64,000 nucleotides of DNA from Eubacterium sp. AF22-8LB (lineage in GTDB: Bacteria; Bacillota_I; Bacilli_A; Erysipelotrichales; Erysipelotrichaceae). This document shows, in pieces, positions 8,720 to 16,942 of this stretch. Every line of letters starts with the position of its first letter. The first letter of the stretch is position 1. The stretch is from the NCBI RefSeq assembly GCF_003458715.1, contig NZ_QRVI01000001.1:62001-126000 (forward strand), read 5' to 3'. The notes under the pieces were generated by a model. The model was not told the origin of the DNA and did no database searches. It was given only the letters and a program-made list of their open reading frames with translations. Position numbers and translations under genes: made by a program.

Positions 8720-9729
8720 TTTCCAAAACCACAATTTGGATATGTGCAAGCCTTACATCCTAAGCACAATCCACCTTCTCCTAAATCACATAACTCTTCA
8801 TAGGTAACTACATCTTTTGCGAGTAAACGAGGAAGTATTAAATCAAACACCGTTCTTTTGGCATACATGACACAGCCTGGAAGCCCCACAATTGGTACTT
8901 CGCCTTTATAGGAAAGTAAAAACATAGCTCCAGGAAGAACAGGCGATCCATAACTAATTATATTGGCTCCGGTATTCTTGATTGCAAGTGGCGTTTTGTC
9001 GTCTGGATCCACACTCATTCCACCTGTACAAAGTACAATATCTACACCTTGTTTTAATGCTTCATTAATTTTTTTGGTCACCATTTTATCATCATCATCG
9101 CAAATTTCATGATAAACCATTTCACAACCAAACTCAGCTAATTTTTTCTGAATAACGGGTGTAAATGTATCTTTGATTCTTCCCTTATACACTTCACTTC
9201 CTGTTGTGATCACAGCTGCTTTTTTTAATACAAAAGGCTTAATTTCTAGAATTGGAGAAACAACTAAAGAACGGACTTTCTCCATTTTTTCCTTTTCAAT
9301 CACCAAAGGAATAATACGCATACCTGCCAATTTATCTCCAGGATGAACCACCATATTTCCATGTCGAGTCGCAATCATCATTTGTCCAAATGAATTCACA
9401 GTAAACAAAGATTTACGATCCACTTTAAACAAACCATGGATGTCACTTTTTAATTCAATCTTACCCTCTTTGATTTCACCATACGACATATATTCATTTT
9501 TACACATGTCTAGCAAAACCATAGCTGCATCATTTTCATGCATCATACTCTCGTCATTTTCCCAAACATATAAATTTTCTTTCCCCACCGATAACAATAA
9601 AGGAATATCTTCTTCTGTCACGATATGACCCTTACGAAAAAGGGCATCTTTTGTGACACCCTTTATAATCTGCGTTATATCATGACAAAGTACATGCCCT
9701 ACGGCATCCTCAGTTTTGATTAATTTCAT
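8716..9729 (-). CDS. MoeA-like molybdopterin-binding protein with cysteine-rich tail
   Basis: A 337-residue protein. Residues 1-165 resemble the MoeA N-terminal region; residues 168-310 form the MoCF-binding domain (VITTGSEVYKGRI, CTGGMSVDPDDKTP, PGAMFL, VGLPGCVMY). MoeA ligates molybdenum to adenylylated molybdopterin. The C-terminus ends in a cysteine cluster (CLGCKACTYPNCGFGK), which canonical MoeA lacks but which I recall from clostridial relatives. It is shorter than E. coli MoeA (411 residues). It follows modA by 1 bp and overlaps the ModE-like gene by ATGA. Confidence 0.85.
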   Translation of the reverse strand: MKLIKTEDAVGHVLCHDITQIIKGVTKDALFRKGHIVTEEDIPLLLSVGKENLYVWENDESMMHENDAAMVLLDMCKNEYMSYGEIKEGKIELKSDIHGLFKVDRKSLFTVNSFGQMMIATRHGNMVVHPGDKLAGMRIIPLVIEKEKMEKVRSLVVSPILEIKPFVLKKAAVITTGSEVYKGRIKDTFTPVIQKKLAEFGCEMVYHEICDDDDKMVTKKINEALKQGVDIVLCTGGMSVDPDDKTPLAIKNTGANIISYGSPVLPGAMFLLSYKGEVPIVGLPGCVMYAKRTVFDLILPRLLAKDVVTYEELCDLGEGGLCLGCKACTYPNCGFGK

Positions 9730-9730
9730 A

Positions 9731-10507
9731 TTACTCTCCTTTTTTGAATCCGTATTTCTTAAATACTTTTAATGCTTTATCGCTCTTTAAGAATTTAATT
9801 AATGAATCCGCTTCATCTTTGTGCTTTGTACTAGAAACACGACCTACTGGATATAGGACTGGTGTAGCTAATAATGAATTATCGCACTCTGCCACTACTT
9901 CTACTTTATCACTACTTGCCGCATCTGTCGCGTAAACCAAACCAACTTCTGCATTTCCTGCTTCAACCTGAGACAATACTTCAGTTACATTTCCAGCTAA
10001 ACTTAGACGATCTTGAAGCAAATCCCATACACCTAAATTTGTCAAAGCCTCTTTTGCGTAGCTTCCTGCTGGCACAACCTCTGGATCTCCAATCGCAATC
10101 ATAGAAGCAGCACTAATATTGTCAAATCCAGTTACTGTTGTATTGCTGCCTTTTCCTTTGATCAATACTAATTTATTTTCTAATACATTTGAAATAGAAT
10201 CCGCATCTACTAAATTTTCATCTTTTAAAGCGTTCATCTGTGTTGTAGCTGCACTAAAGAAAACATCTGCATCTAAACCTTTTTCAATTTGAAGCTGTAG
10301 CTTTCCACTACTATCATACACACCTTCGATTGTCACATTTGAATACTCCTTTTCAAACATAGGAATCAATTCATCTTCAAATGCATTCTCTAAACTTGCC
10401 GCAGCTGCAATTGTTAGTTTTACTTCTTCTTTCGGTTTATTTGAACTACACCCAAATAAACTTGTGGCCATCACTCCAGCCAATAAAATACTTAAACCTT
10501 TTCTCAT
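9731..10507 (-). CDS. modA: molybdate ABC transporter, substrate-binding lipoprotein ModA
   Basis: A 258-residue protein with a lipoprotein signal peptide ending ATSLFGC (Cys about residue 20), followed by the ModA fold (LTIAAAASLENAFEDELIP, EKGLDADVFFSAATTQMN, VAGN-like VTEVLSQVEAGNAEVGLVYATDA). It captures molybdate (or tungstate) at the outer face of the membrane. The start codon overlaps the modC stop as ATGA. Confidence 0.94.
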   Translation of the reverse strand: MRKGLSILLAGVMATSLFGCSSNKPKEEVKLTIAAAASLENAFEDELIPMFEKEYSNVTIEGVYDSSGKLQLQIEKGLDADVFFSAATTQMNALKDENLVDADSISNVLENKLVLIKGKGSNTTVTGFDNISAASMIAIGDPEVVPAGSYAKEALTNLGVWDLLQDRLSLAGNVTEVLSQVEAGNAEVGLVYATDAASSDKVEVVAECDNSLLATPVLYPVGRVSSTKHKDEADSLIKFLKSDKALKVFKKYGFKKGE

Positions 10508-11136
10508 GTAATTTCTCCGTCTTTAATCTTATATTTTAGATCACACAAATAATTCACTTCTTCCTTATTGTGTGATACAAAAATAACGGGTTTTGAGATT
10601 CGAAGCTCGCTTTTAAGCTCCTTTAATAAATCTTCCTTTAAATCTTCATCCAAAGCACTAAACGGCTCATCGAGCAATAATACATCGGGCTCATACGCCA
10701 TCAAACGAGCTAATGCCACTCTTTGTCTTTGTCCACCTGACAATTGTTTAGGATATCTTGGAGCAAGTTCACTAATTCTAAATTGTTTCATCACTCTTTT
10801 AACAACAAAATCCACATCGTTCACTTTTCTAGCTTTTAATCCCATACTAATATTTTCATATACATTCATATTAGGAAATAAAGCATAGCTTTGAAACATA
10901 TACCCCACGTTGCGTTTTTGAATGGGAATATTGATTTTCTTTTCGGAATCAAATAAAACACGATTATTCAAAGTAATTCGCCCTTTATCTGGTGTTTCAA
11001 TACCTGCAATACATTTTAATGTCATACTTTTACCTGAGCCTGAAGCCCCCATAAGGCCTAATATATTGTCTTCTACTTGAAATGAAATATCTAAATCAAA
11101 CTCTGCAAGCTTTTTGTATATTTGTACTTCTAACAT
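10504..11136 (-). CDS. modC: molybdate ABC transporter ATP-binding protein ModC
   Basis: A 210-residue ABC ATPase: Walker A GASGSGKS (residues 30-37), Q-loop in YMFQSYALFPN, signature LSGGQRQRVALARL, Walker B VLLLDEPFSALD and switch histidine in VSHNKEE. It lacks the C-terminal Mop domain of longer ModC proteins (about 350 residues), so it is the short form that cannot bind molybdate itself. It starts one base after the modB stop with GGAG upstream. Confidence 0.92.
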   Translation of the reverse strand: MLEVQIYKKLAEFDLDISFQVEDNILGLMGASGSGKSMTLKCIAGIETPDKGRITLNNRVLFDSEKKINIPIQKRNVGYMFQSYALFPNMNVYENISMGLKARKVNDVDFVVKRVMKQFRISELAPRYPKQLSGGQRQRVALARLMAYEPDVLLLDEPFSALDEDLKEDLLKELKSELRISKPVIFVSHNKEEVNYLCDLKYKIKDGEIT

Positions 11137-11811
11137 TTAGAAACTCCTTTTCTTCCGAACATACAATTGATATAGATTCAACAAGATTACAGCTGTAAAA
11201 CAAATACCAATAATTACCCACACATAAAAGGCAGCAGAATCCATATCTCCACTCATCACTTCACTATAAACAGCAACCGGAAGTGTCCTTGTCTTTCCTA
11301 TAATGTTTCCCGCAAGCATTGCCGTTGCCCCAAACTCACCTAGACCACGCGCAAAAGCAAGTACTCCACCACTAATAATTCCCGGCAAGGCATTGGGAAT
11401 TAACACCTTTAAAAAGATGCTCCATTCACTCATTCCTAGAGTTCTTGCGACATAGACCAAATCCATATCCACCTGTTCAAAAGCCCCCCTGGCATTGCGG
11501 TACATAAGTGGAAAAGATATCACAACAGCTGCAATCACGGTAGCGCTAAAGCTAAATGCGATACGAACACCAAATGCATTCATAAAGAACTTGCCTACGG
11601 GTTGATTCACGCCAAAGATCATCAACAAGAAAAAGCCAGCTACTGTTGGTGGTAAAACCATAGGCAAAGTAAAGAGTCCATCAAATATCATTTTCAATGC
11701 TTCACTTTTTCGTGAATAGATCCACCATGCAGCTAGCAAACCAAGAATAAACGTAATCACAATTGTGATACTTGCCGTTTTTAGAGATATCCAGATAGGG
11801 GTTAAATCCAA
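11137..11811 (-). CDS. modB: molybdate ABC transporter permease ModB
   Basis: A 224-residue permease with five to six membrane segments and the EAA-type loop (EQVDMDLVYVARTLGMSEW, then GEFGATAMLAGN), typical of ModB. I chose a TTG start at 11811 because AAGGA is 6 nt upstream; a GTG at 11826 would place the start before the ribosome binding site. This start leaves 1 bp to the MOSC-MogA gene. ModB forms the channel for molybdate together with ModC. Confidence 0.92.
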   Translation of the reverse strand: MDLTPIWISLKTASITIVITFILGLLAAWWIYSRKSEALKMIFDGLFTLPMVLPPTVAGFFLLMIFGVNQPVGKFFMNAFGVRIAFSFSATVIAAVVISFPLMYRNARGAFEQVDMDLVYVARTLGMSEWSIFLKVLIPNALPGIISGGVLAFARGLGEFGATAMLAGNIIGKTRTLPVAVYSEVMSGDMDSAAFYVWVIIGICFTAVILLNLYQLYVRKKRSF

Positions 11812-11812
11812 G

Positions 11813-12748
11813 TTATTTCCTTGCACACTCTCTCGCTTCCCCTTTCATGATTTCTAAACCATGTTTTAATGGGCCTAAAATAATATCTAAGCTTTCCTTT
11901 ACTGCCTTAGGACTTCCTGGTAAATTGATAATCAACGTTTGATTTCTTAATACACTTACACCACGTGACAACATAGCCTTGTTGGTATATTTCATCGATT
12001 CATAACGTAATGCCTCACTAATACCCGGAACATTGCGTGTCATAACTTTCATTGTGGCTTCCGGCGTCACATCACGAATACTTAACCCAGTTCCTCCGGT
12101 TGTAAGAATCAAATCATTTTGGCAACGATCACTTAAATTGATCAATTGCGAAATAATTTCATTTTCATCATCCGCAATTACCGTTACACTCGTCACATTG
12201 TATCCATGTTCTGTCATGATTTTTTTAATCAATGGACCACTCTCATCTTTTCTTTGTCCTACACTAGCCTTATCACTTAGTGTTAATACGGCTACGCGCA
12301 TTCTAGAATCCTTATTTTCAATGACTTCAACTTTATTTCCAACACAAATATGTCCACCATGTATTACACGAGTAAACACCCCTAAATGAGGCATAATACA
12401 CTGTCCTACTTGATGATAAATAGCGCAATGTGAATGACAGCTTTTTCCAATTTGAGTAAGTTCTAGTAATACGTCTCCAATCTTAAATTGTGTTCCTACA
12501 GGATAATCTGTGAATTCAATACCTGATACAAGTAAATTTTCACCAAAGGCTCCATCCTCTACATTGGCTCCTTTGGCCTTAAATTCTTCACGCTTTTCAT
12601 ATGATAATAAAGAAACCTGGCGATGCCACTTGCCTGCATGTGCATCATTTTCTAATCCATGATCTTCAATAATTTTAATATCTTGAACTGGATGTTTTTC
12701 CGTTCCTTTTTGTTTGCTGATACAAATAGCTTTAATTATTCCTTCCAT
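11813..12748 (-). CDS. MOSC domain - MogA/MoaB fusion (molybdenum cofactor biosynthesis)
   Basis: A 311-residue fusion. Residues 1-145 are a MOSC domain, with HAGKWHRQVSLLS, DGAFGENLLVSGI and the CHSHCAIY segment. Residues 150-311 are a MogA/MoaB-type MoCF domain (VAVLTLSDKASVGQRKDESG, LTTGGTGLSIRDVTPEAT, NLPGSPKAV). MogA adenylylates molybdopterin before metal insertion by MoeA, and MOSC domains are thought to relay sulfur to the cofactor. It overlaps moaC by 13 bp upstream. The fusion is known from clostridia. Confidence 0.9.
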   Translation of the reverse strand: MEGIIKAICISKQKGTEKHPVQDIKIIEDHGLENDAHAGKWHRQVSLLSYEKREEFKAKGANVEDGAFGENLLVSGIEFTDYPVGTQFKIGDVLLELTQIGKSCHSHCAIYHQVGQCIMPHLGVFTRVIHGGHICVGNKVEVIENKDSRMRVAVLTLSDKASVGQRKDESGPLIKKIMTEHGYNVTSVTVIADDENEIISQLINLSDRCQNDLILTTGGTGLSIRDVTPEATMKVMTRNVPGISEALRYESMKYTNKAMLSRGVSVLRNQTLIINLPGSPKAVKESLDIILGPLKHGLEIMKGEARECARK

Positions 12749-13212
12749 ACAAAATCCCCACTCTTTCCACCTGATTTAGAAACCAAATGTATATTCTTGA
12801 TTTCCATATCTTTACTTATAGCTTTACACATGTCATAAATTGTCAGAAGACAAACATTCACACCTGTCAAGGCTTCCATTTCTACACCTGTTTTTCCATT
12901 ACACTTAACTGTACAATAGGCGTAGATCAAACAATTCTCTTTATCGATTTCAAAATCAATATTTACTTTATTGATCATTAAAGGATGACACAAAGGAATC
13001 AAATCACTCGTCTTTTTTACACCCATGATTCCAGCTATTCGAGCTACACCTAGTACATCCCCTTTTTTCATATCGCTATGTTCGATTTTCTCAATAATCT
13101 CTTTATTCACTAATATACTTCCAACAGCACAGGCGCTTCTTGAAGTGATATCCTTTTCACTTACATCCACCATACGTGCGTTTCCTTGTTTATCAAAATG
13201 CGTTAATTCCAT
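12736..13212 (-). CDS. moaC: cyclic pyranopterin monophosphate synthase MoaC
   Basis: A 158-residue protein with MoaC blocks: MVDVSEKDITSRSA, KKGDVLGVARIAGIMGVKKT, IPLCHPLMI, and GKTGVEMEALTGV near the C-terminus. It converts the MoaA product to cyclic pyranopterin monophosphate. The ATG at 13212 has GGAGG 5 nt upstream; longer in-frame starts lie inside or before that site. It follows moaA by 1 bp. Confidence 0.95.
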   Translation of the reverse strand: MELTHFDKQGNARMVDVSEKDITSRSACAVGSILVNKEIIEKIEHSDMKKGDVLGVARIAGIMGVKKTSDLIPLCHPLMINKVNIDFEIDKENCLIYAYCTVKCNGKTGVEMEALTGVNVCLLTIYDMCKAISKDMEIKNIHLVSKSGGKSGDFVWKE

Positions 13213-13213
13213 T

Positions 13214-14158
13214 TCATCCTCCAATTTCATTCATCACCGTCGATGAATTTTCCTTCTCAAAATGATGTTCCTTAGGCTTCTTGAATATCCACTCTCTCAT
13301 CACTTTTTCTAATTCTGATAAATTATCTAAATATGGCTTTAAATCCACACCATCCATATGGAATAAACATAATTTCAATCGTCCTACACTACTTAAGCGT
13401 ATACGATTACAGTCTTGACAAAACTTATTATGTAACGCTTCAATAAAACCAATATAGCCTTGATAATCTGTTATTTTATAATAGTGTGCCGGCCCATTTC
13501 CAAGCTTTTTATCGTACACATTTAATGTATAATTCTTTTGTACATATTCAATCAATTCATCCATTTTTGTGTTTCGATCACTATTCTTTAATGGCATCAG
13601 TTCAATAAATCGCAGCGCAATCTTTTTATCTTTGATGAGTTCCAACATAGATTCAAAGCGTGAAAATGAAAATAGATTATCCACAACACAATTCACTTTA
13701 ACCGCAATTCCAATCTTATAAGCATATTCCAAATTCAAAAGAATTTTCTTCAAATTATTTATCTTACATATCTTTAAATATTCAGATTCATCTAATGTAT
13801 CAATTGAAAAATTTATACAATCAATACCAATCTTTTTGAGTTCATCTAAATCAGAAAACGAAAATAAACTTCCATTGGTCGTTAGTGTTACTTGTTCAAC
13901 ACCATCTAATTCTTTCAATCTACGAATAAATCCAATATATCCTTTACGAAGTGTGGGTTCTCCACCCGTAATTTTAAATCGCGTGATTCCTAATAAAACG
14001 GCACATCTACAAATATCTAAAAGTTGTTCATACGTTAATATATCCGAATGACAAAGATGTTTTGCGATATCTGGCTTGCAGTAGTAACAAGCATAGTTAC
14101 ATCGGTCTGTTAATGAAATTCGCATATAATTTATGTTTCGTCCAAATGAATCTTGCAT
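13214..14158 (-). CDS. moaA: GTP 3',8-cyclase MoaA (radical SAM)
   Basis: A 314-residue radical SAM enzyme. The N-terminal CxxxCxxC (CNYACYYCKPD, residues 17-27), the GGEPTLRKG motif, the C-terminal second cluster (CQDCNRIRLSSVGRLKLCLF) and the C-terminal GlyGly (NEIGG) needed for activity in this family are all present. It catalyses the first step of molybdopterin synthesis. AAGGA precedes the ATG. It is the first gene of the 14-gene molybdenum/selenium operon, right behind the palindrome at 14171-14192. Confidence 0.96.
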   Translation of the reverse strand: MQDSFGRNINYMRISLTDRCNYACYYCKPDIAKHLCHSDILTYEQLLDICRCAVLLGITRFKITGGEPTLRKGYIGFIRRLKELDGVEQVTLTTNGSLFSFSDLDELKKIGIDCINFSIDTLDESEYLKICKINNLKKILLNLEYAYKIGIAVKVNCVVDNLFSFSRFESMLELIKDKKIALRFIELMPLKNSDRNTKMDELIEYVQKNYTLNVYDKKLGNGPAHYYKITDYQGYIGFIEALHNKFCQDCNRIRLSSVGRLKLCLFHMDGVDLKPYLDNLSELEKVMREWIFKKPKEHHFEKENSSTVMNEIGG

Positions 14159-14170
14159 AATATCCTTCCC

Positions 14171-14192
14171 GTTATTCTCATGCGAGAATAAC
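14171..14192. promoter_or_regulatory. perfect palindrome before moaA, candidate ModE-like operator
   Basis: Two 9-bp arms, GTTATTCTC (14171-14179) and GAGAATAAC (14184-14192), around ATGC. The outer GTTAT/ATAAC half-sites resemble known ModE boxes. It lies immediately upstream of the moaA ribosome binding site. A possible minus-strand promoter (TAGATA, 17 bp, TAAAAT) just upstream would start transcripts at its edge. Binding by the ModE-like protein of the same operon is inference. Confidence 0.5.
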
Positions 14193-14212
14193 CAACTGAT
14201 TCAATTTTATCA

Positions 14213-14241
14213 TTGAATCTACATTTTATCTACTTTAAAAT
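14213..14241 (+). promoter_or_regulatory. tag: sigma-A promoter giving a leaderless tag mRNA
   Basis: TTGAAT (14213-14218), a 17-bp spacer and TAAAAT (14236-14241). Six bases separate the -10 box from the ATG at 14248, so the predicted +1 is the A of the start codon. No Shine-Dalgarno sequence is present. Confidence 0.55.
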
Positions 14242-14247
14242 GGAATC

Positions 14248-14787
14248 ATGAAACGATGTACGTGGTGTAATCTAAACAATCCAAAATATATTGAATATCA
14301 TGATAACGAATGGGGAAAACTGAATACAGATGAAAAATATCTATTTGAAATGTTGATACTTGAATCTTTTCAGGCAGGACTAAGCTGGCAATGTATTCTA
14401 AATAAAAGAGAAGCTTTTAAAGAGGCTTATGAAGACTTTGACATTGATAAAGTGATTGAATTTGATGAAGAAAAAGTAGAACAATTAAGAAACAATCCTA
14501 ATATCATTCGTAACAAATTAAAGATCAAAGCGAGTATTTCAAATGCGAAGATTTTTAAATCCATTCAAGAAGAGTATCAAACTTTTTATAATTATTTATG
14601 TACTTTTACACATGGGAAGATTAATTATGAAACAGGAAAAACCACATCGACTCTTTCGGATTCCATATCAAATGATTTAAAAAAAAGAGGCATGAAGTTT
14701 GTAGGAAGCACCATTATATACTCCTATCTTCAAGCCATTGGTGTTATTTATTCTCACGAAAAAGATTGTTTCTTATACAAAGACTAA
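14248..14787 (+). CDS. tag: DNA-3-methyladenine glycosylase I
   Basis: A 179-residue enzyme of the Tag family: N-terminal CTWCNLNNPKYIEYHDNEWG, then FEMLILESFQAGLSW with the catalytic Glu, and GMKFVGSTIIYSYLQAIG. It excises 3-methyladenine from alkylated DNA. The conserved zinc-ligand cysteines near the N-terminus (CTWC) are present. Its stop overlaps that of the convergent ArsC/Spx-like gene. The start seems leaderless. Confidence 0.93.
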   Translation: MKRCTWCNLNNPKYIEYHDNEWGKLNTDEKYLFEMLILESFQAGLSWQCILNKREAFKEAYEDFDIDKVIEFDEEKVEQLRNNPNIIRNKLKIKASISNAKIFKSIQEEYQTFYNYLCTFTHGKINYETGKTTSTLSDSISNDLKKRGMKFVGSTIIYSYLQAIGVIYSHEKDCFLYKD

Positions 14788-15116
14788 TCCCATGTTTTCC
14801 ATACATTTGGTTCATAACCTACTGTCGCCAATTTGCCGTTACGCACGATTGGCGTTTTTAGTATGTGCTGGTTAAGATACACCTTTTCCTCTTTATTCGA
14901 TAAATAATTCAACATCGTCAATAATTCTTTATCCTTCGCCTTTGGATCAATCATAGAATCAATTCCTACTTGTCTTAATACACTCTCAAATTCTTTCTTA
15001 CTCATTTCTTTTTCATCTAAATTGATAAACTGAAACTTAATATTTCTTTCTTTAAAATAGCGTTGTGCTTTCTTTGTATCAAAGCACTTGTTCTTCCCAA
15101 AAATCTGTATATTCAT
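14784..15116 (-). CDS. ArsC/Spx-family thioredoxin-fold protein
   Basis: A 110-residue protein of the arsenate reductase family (YffB/Spx type): one N-terminal cysteine in GKNKCFDTKKAQRYFKERN, TPIVRNGK near residue 88 with the cis-proline, and no CXXC. Most members of this short single-cysteine group are not proven arsenate reductases, and no ars genes are nearby. The start overlaps the stop of the deaminase gene upstream (ATGA), so it is the second gene of that transcript. Confidence 0.8.
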   Translation of the reverse strand: MNIQIFGKNKCFDTKKAQRYFKERNIKFQFINLDEKEMSKKEFESVLRQVGIDSMIDPKAKDKELLTMLNYLSNKEEKVYLNQHILKTPIVRNGKLATVGYEPNVWKTWD

Positions 15117-16384
15117 CGCATTAACCTCTCTACCCTTTTTTGTACTTCATCATATAGTGTCTCAATCTCAAATCCTACATGAAAATGTCCATCTTCATAT
15201 AGAATCTTTCCATTGACCATCGTATATTTTACATTGGATTTAGATCCGCTGTATACAATATTTTTTGCGACATTATTCATTGGCTGCATATTCGGTTGAT
15301 GTAAATCTAAAACAATTAAATCTGCCAACTTTCCAGCTTCTAATACCCCACAATTTAAATTTAAAGCCTTGGCTGCATTGACTGTAGCCATTTTTAGTAC
15401 TTCATATGCATCGACTGCAGAAGCATCCTTCTCTTTATATTTTGCCAATCCCGTCACTAAAAACATTTCTCTAAACATATCTAGACAATTATTACTTGCC
15501 GCACCATCCGTTCCTAGACATATGTTAATCTTTCGTTGAAGCATCGATTGGATTGGGGCTATACCACTGGCAAGCTTTAAATTGGATGCAGGATTCGTGA
15601 TAACATTTAAGTGTTTTTCTTCAAATAACGCTAAATCGTGTTCACTCATATGCACACAATGAAAGGCTCCACCGCCATAGTCATATACACCTAGATCACA
15701 TAAGTATTCAACAGGACTGCGTCCCGTCTTTTCTTTGCATGTATTAACTTCATATTCTGTTTCACTTAAATGTGTATAAACAGGTGCTTTATATTTATGA
15801 GATAATGCAGCTACTTGTTGAATTTTTTCTTTAGAATTAGTATATTCATGACTAAAACCTAGTATATAAGAAATCAAACTATTTTCTTGATTGTATTCAT
15901 TGAAGCAACGCTCTACATCTTCTACAGATAGACAAAAGTCATTGACCGCACCACACAAAACTGTTCTATAATTCATATCAAGGCTTGCGTGTAAAATAGC
16001 TTCTGGATTAATATACATATCAAAATTGGAAGTGATGCCGCTGGTTAAATATTCTAATATAGCTAATTTTGAGAAATAATAAATATCTTCTTCTGAAAGC
16101 TTTGCCTCAATCGGAAATACTTTTTCATTCAGCCACTGCTGTAAAGGCATATCATCGGCCATGGATCTTAAAAATGTCATTCCAGAATGGGTATGCGCAT
16201 TGATAAAGCCAGGCATAATTAGATTCTGGCGTACATCTATTTCTCGGTCAAAACAAAAAGTAGAAGCTTTCACTTTTCCTACATATATAATCTTATTATC
16301 TTCTATCCAGACTTCTCCTGAAAAAATATCAAAATCCTTCATCGTGAGGATTCGTGCATTATAGAATCGAATACGCATATGCAT
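15113..16384 (-). CDS. 5-methylthioadenosine/S-adenosylhomocysteine deaminase-like amidohydrolase
   Basis: A 423-residue metal-dependent amidohydrolase. Metal ligands are visible in AHTHSGMTFLRSMADD (HxH), HLSETEYE, FHCVHMSEHD and GTDGAASNN; the block ADDMPLQQWLNEKVFP is typical of the MtaD group. Such enzymes deaminate methylthioadenosine or SAH to the inosine forms. Guanine deaminase-like or SsnA-like activities cannot be excluded, but the motif set fits MtaD better. AAGG lies upstream of the starts at 16384 and 16378; the shorter one (MRIRFYN) is possible. Confidence 0.85.
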   Translation of the reverse strand: MHMRIRFYNARILTMKDFDIFSGEVWIEDNKIIYVGKVKASTFCFDREIDVRQNLIMPGFINAHTHSGMTFLRSMADDMPLQQWLNEKVFPIEAKLSEEDIYYFSKLAILEYLTSGITSNFDMYINPEAILHASLDMNYRTVLCGAVNDFCLSVEDVERCFNEYNQENSLISYILGFSHEYTNSKEKIQQVAALSHKYKAPVYTHLSETEYEVNTCKEKTGRSPVEYLCDLGVYDYGGGAFHCVHMSEHDLALFEEKHLNVITNPASNLKLASGIAPIQSMLQRKINICLGTDGAASNNCLDMFREMFLVTGLAKYKEKDASAVDAYEVLKMATVNAAKALNLNCGVLEAGKLADLIVLDLHQPNMQPMNNVAKNIVYSGSKSNVKYTMVNGKILYEDGHFHVGFEIETLYDEVQKRVERLMR

Positions 16385-16421
16385 CCCTTCTTTCTAATCT
16401 AATCATCCCACAAATAGAATC

Positions 16422-16451
16422 AAAAAAAAAGAAATAACTTTTGATTATTTC
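16422..16451 (-). terminator. rho-independent terminator of the VanZ-like gene
   Basis: GAAATAA (16431-16437) and TTATTTC (16445-16451) form a stem that overlaps the stop codon. On the minus strand it is followed by nine T. Confidence 0.75.
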
Positions 16452-16861
16452 TTCTTAAAAATCGATTTTATTAATTCGATAATCGCCACCACCAGCAGGA
16501 ATATAAAGGACATCGCAAAATAACCGACTAAACCTGCCAAAATATCGTTAAAGTCCATTTCTCCCGTGTGCGAATACCATTGACCTATTTCAATCGCAAA
16601 GGTGATAACCACAAGTACGGTAAACACATAGAACCAGCTAATTAAAACTGTTAGATGTTTTTTTGCCATCCACTTAAATAGTGGATAAATCACTAGTAAC
16701 ATCGCAATTCCTAATAAACCAATAACTATGAAATGCAACTGCTTATCCGATAGTTGAGATTCATACGCATCATTCATACTTAAAATACGGCTATGTGTCT
16801 TATAGATGATGTCGATCAATATGTCGACAATCCTTTTTAAAGTTGAAGTATTATCCATCAT
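16445..16861 (-). CDS. VanZ-like small membrane protein
   Basis: A 138-residue protein with a soluble N-terminus (residues 1-40), then four membrane segments. The stretch FAIEIGQWYSHTGEMDFNDI followed by LAGLVGY is the acidic VanZ-like signature. VanZ proteins are associated with low-level teicoplanin resistance, but most family members have no known role. I chose the ATG at 16861 because a strong promoter 7 nt upstream puts the predicted +1 on its A; the upstream in-frame ATG would lie inside the promoter. Confidence 0.72.
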   Translation of the reverse strand: MMDNTSTLKRIVDILIDIIYKTHSRILSMNDAYESQLSDKQLHFIVIGLLGIAMLLVIYPLFKWMAKKHLTVLISWFYVFTVLVVITFAIEIGQWYSHTGEMDFNDILAGLVGYFAMSFIFLLVVAIIELIKSIFKKK

Positions 16862-16867
16862 GCGTGC

Positions 16868-16896
16868 ATTATACATGATATCGTTCGATATTTCAA
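16868..16896 (-). promoter_or_regulatory. strong sigma-A promoter with leaderless start and internal palindrome
   Basis: On the minus strand, TTGAAA (16891-16896), 17 bp and TATAAT (16868-16873). Six bases separate the -10 box from the ATG at 16861. The spacer contains a palindrome (ATATCG-TT-CGATAT, 16878-16891) that lies between this gene and the divergent aminotransferase gene and could be an operator for either. Confidence 0.6.
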
Positions 16897-16942
16897 ATTT
16901 CGAAAAATTATACTATTATTGTATCAAAGGAGAACTTATATT

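Noticed and set aside
14159..14247. Molybdenum cofactor riboswitch before moaA
   Set aside because: The leader is under 90 bp and shows a simple palindrome, not the multi-helix Moco RNA motif.
15113..16384. SsnA, a companion of selenium/molybdenum loci
   Set aside because: Motifs around the metal sites (AHTHSGMTFLRSMADD, LQQWLNEKVFP) fit MTA/SAH deaminases rather than SsnA, and the gene is outside the operon.
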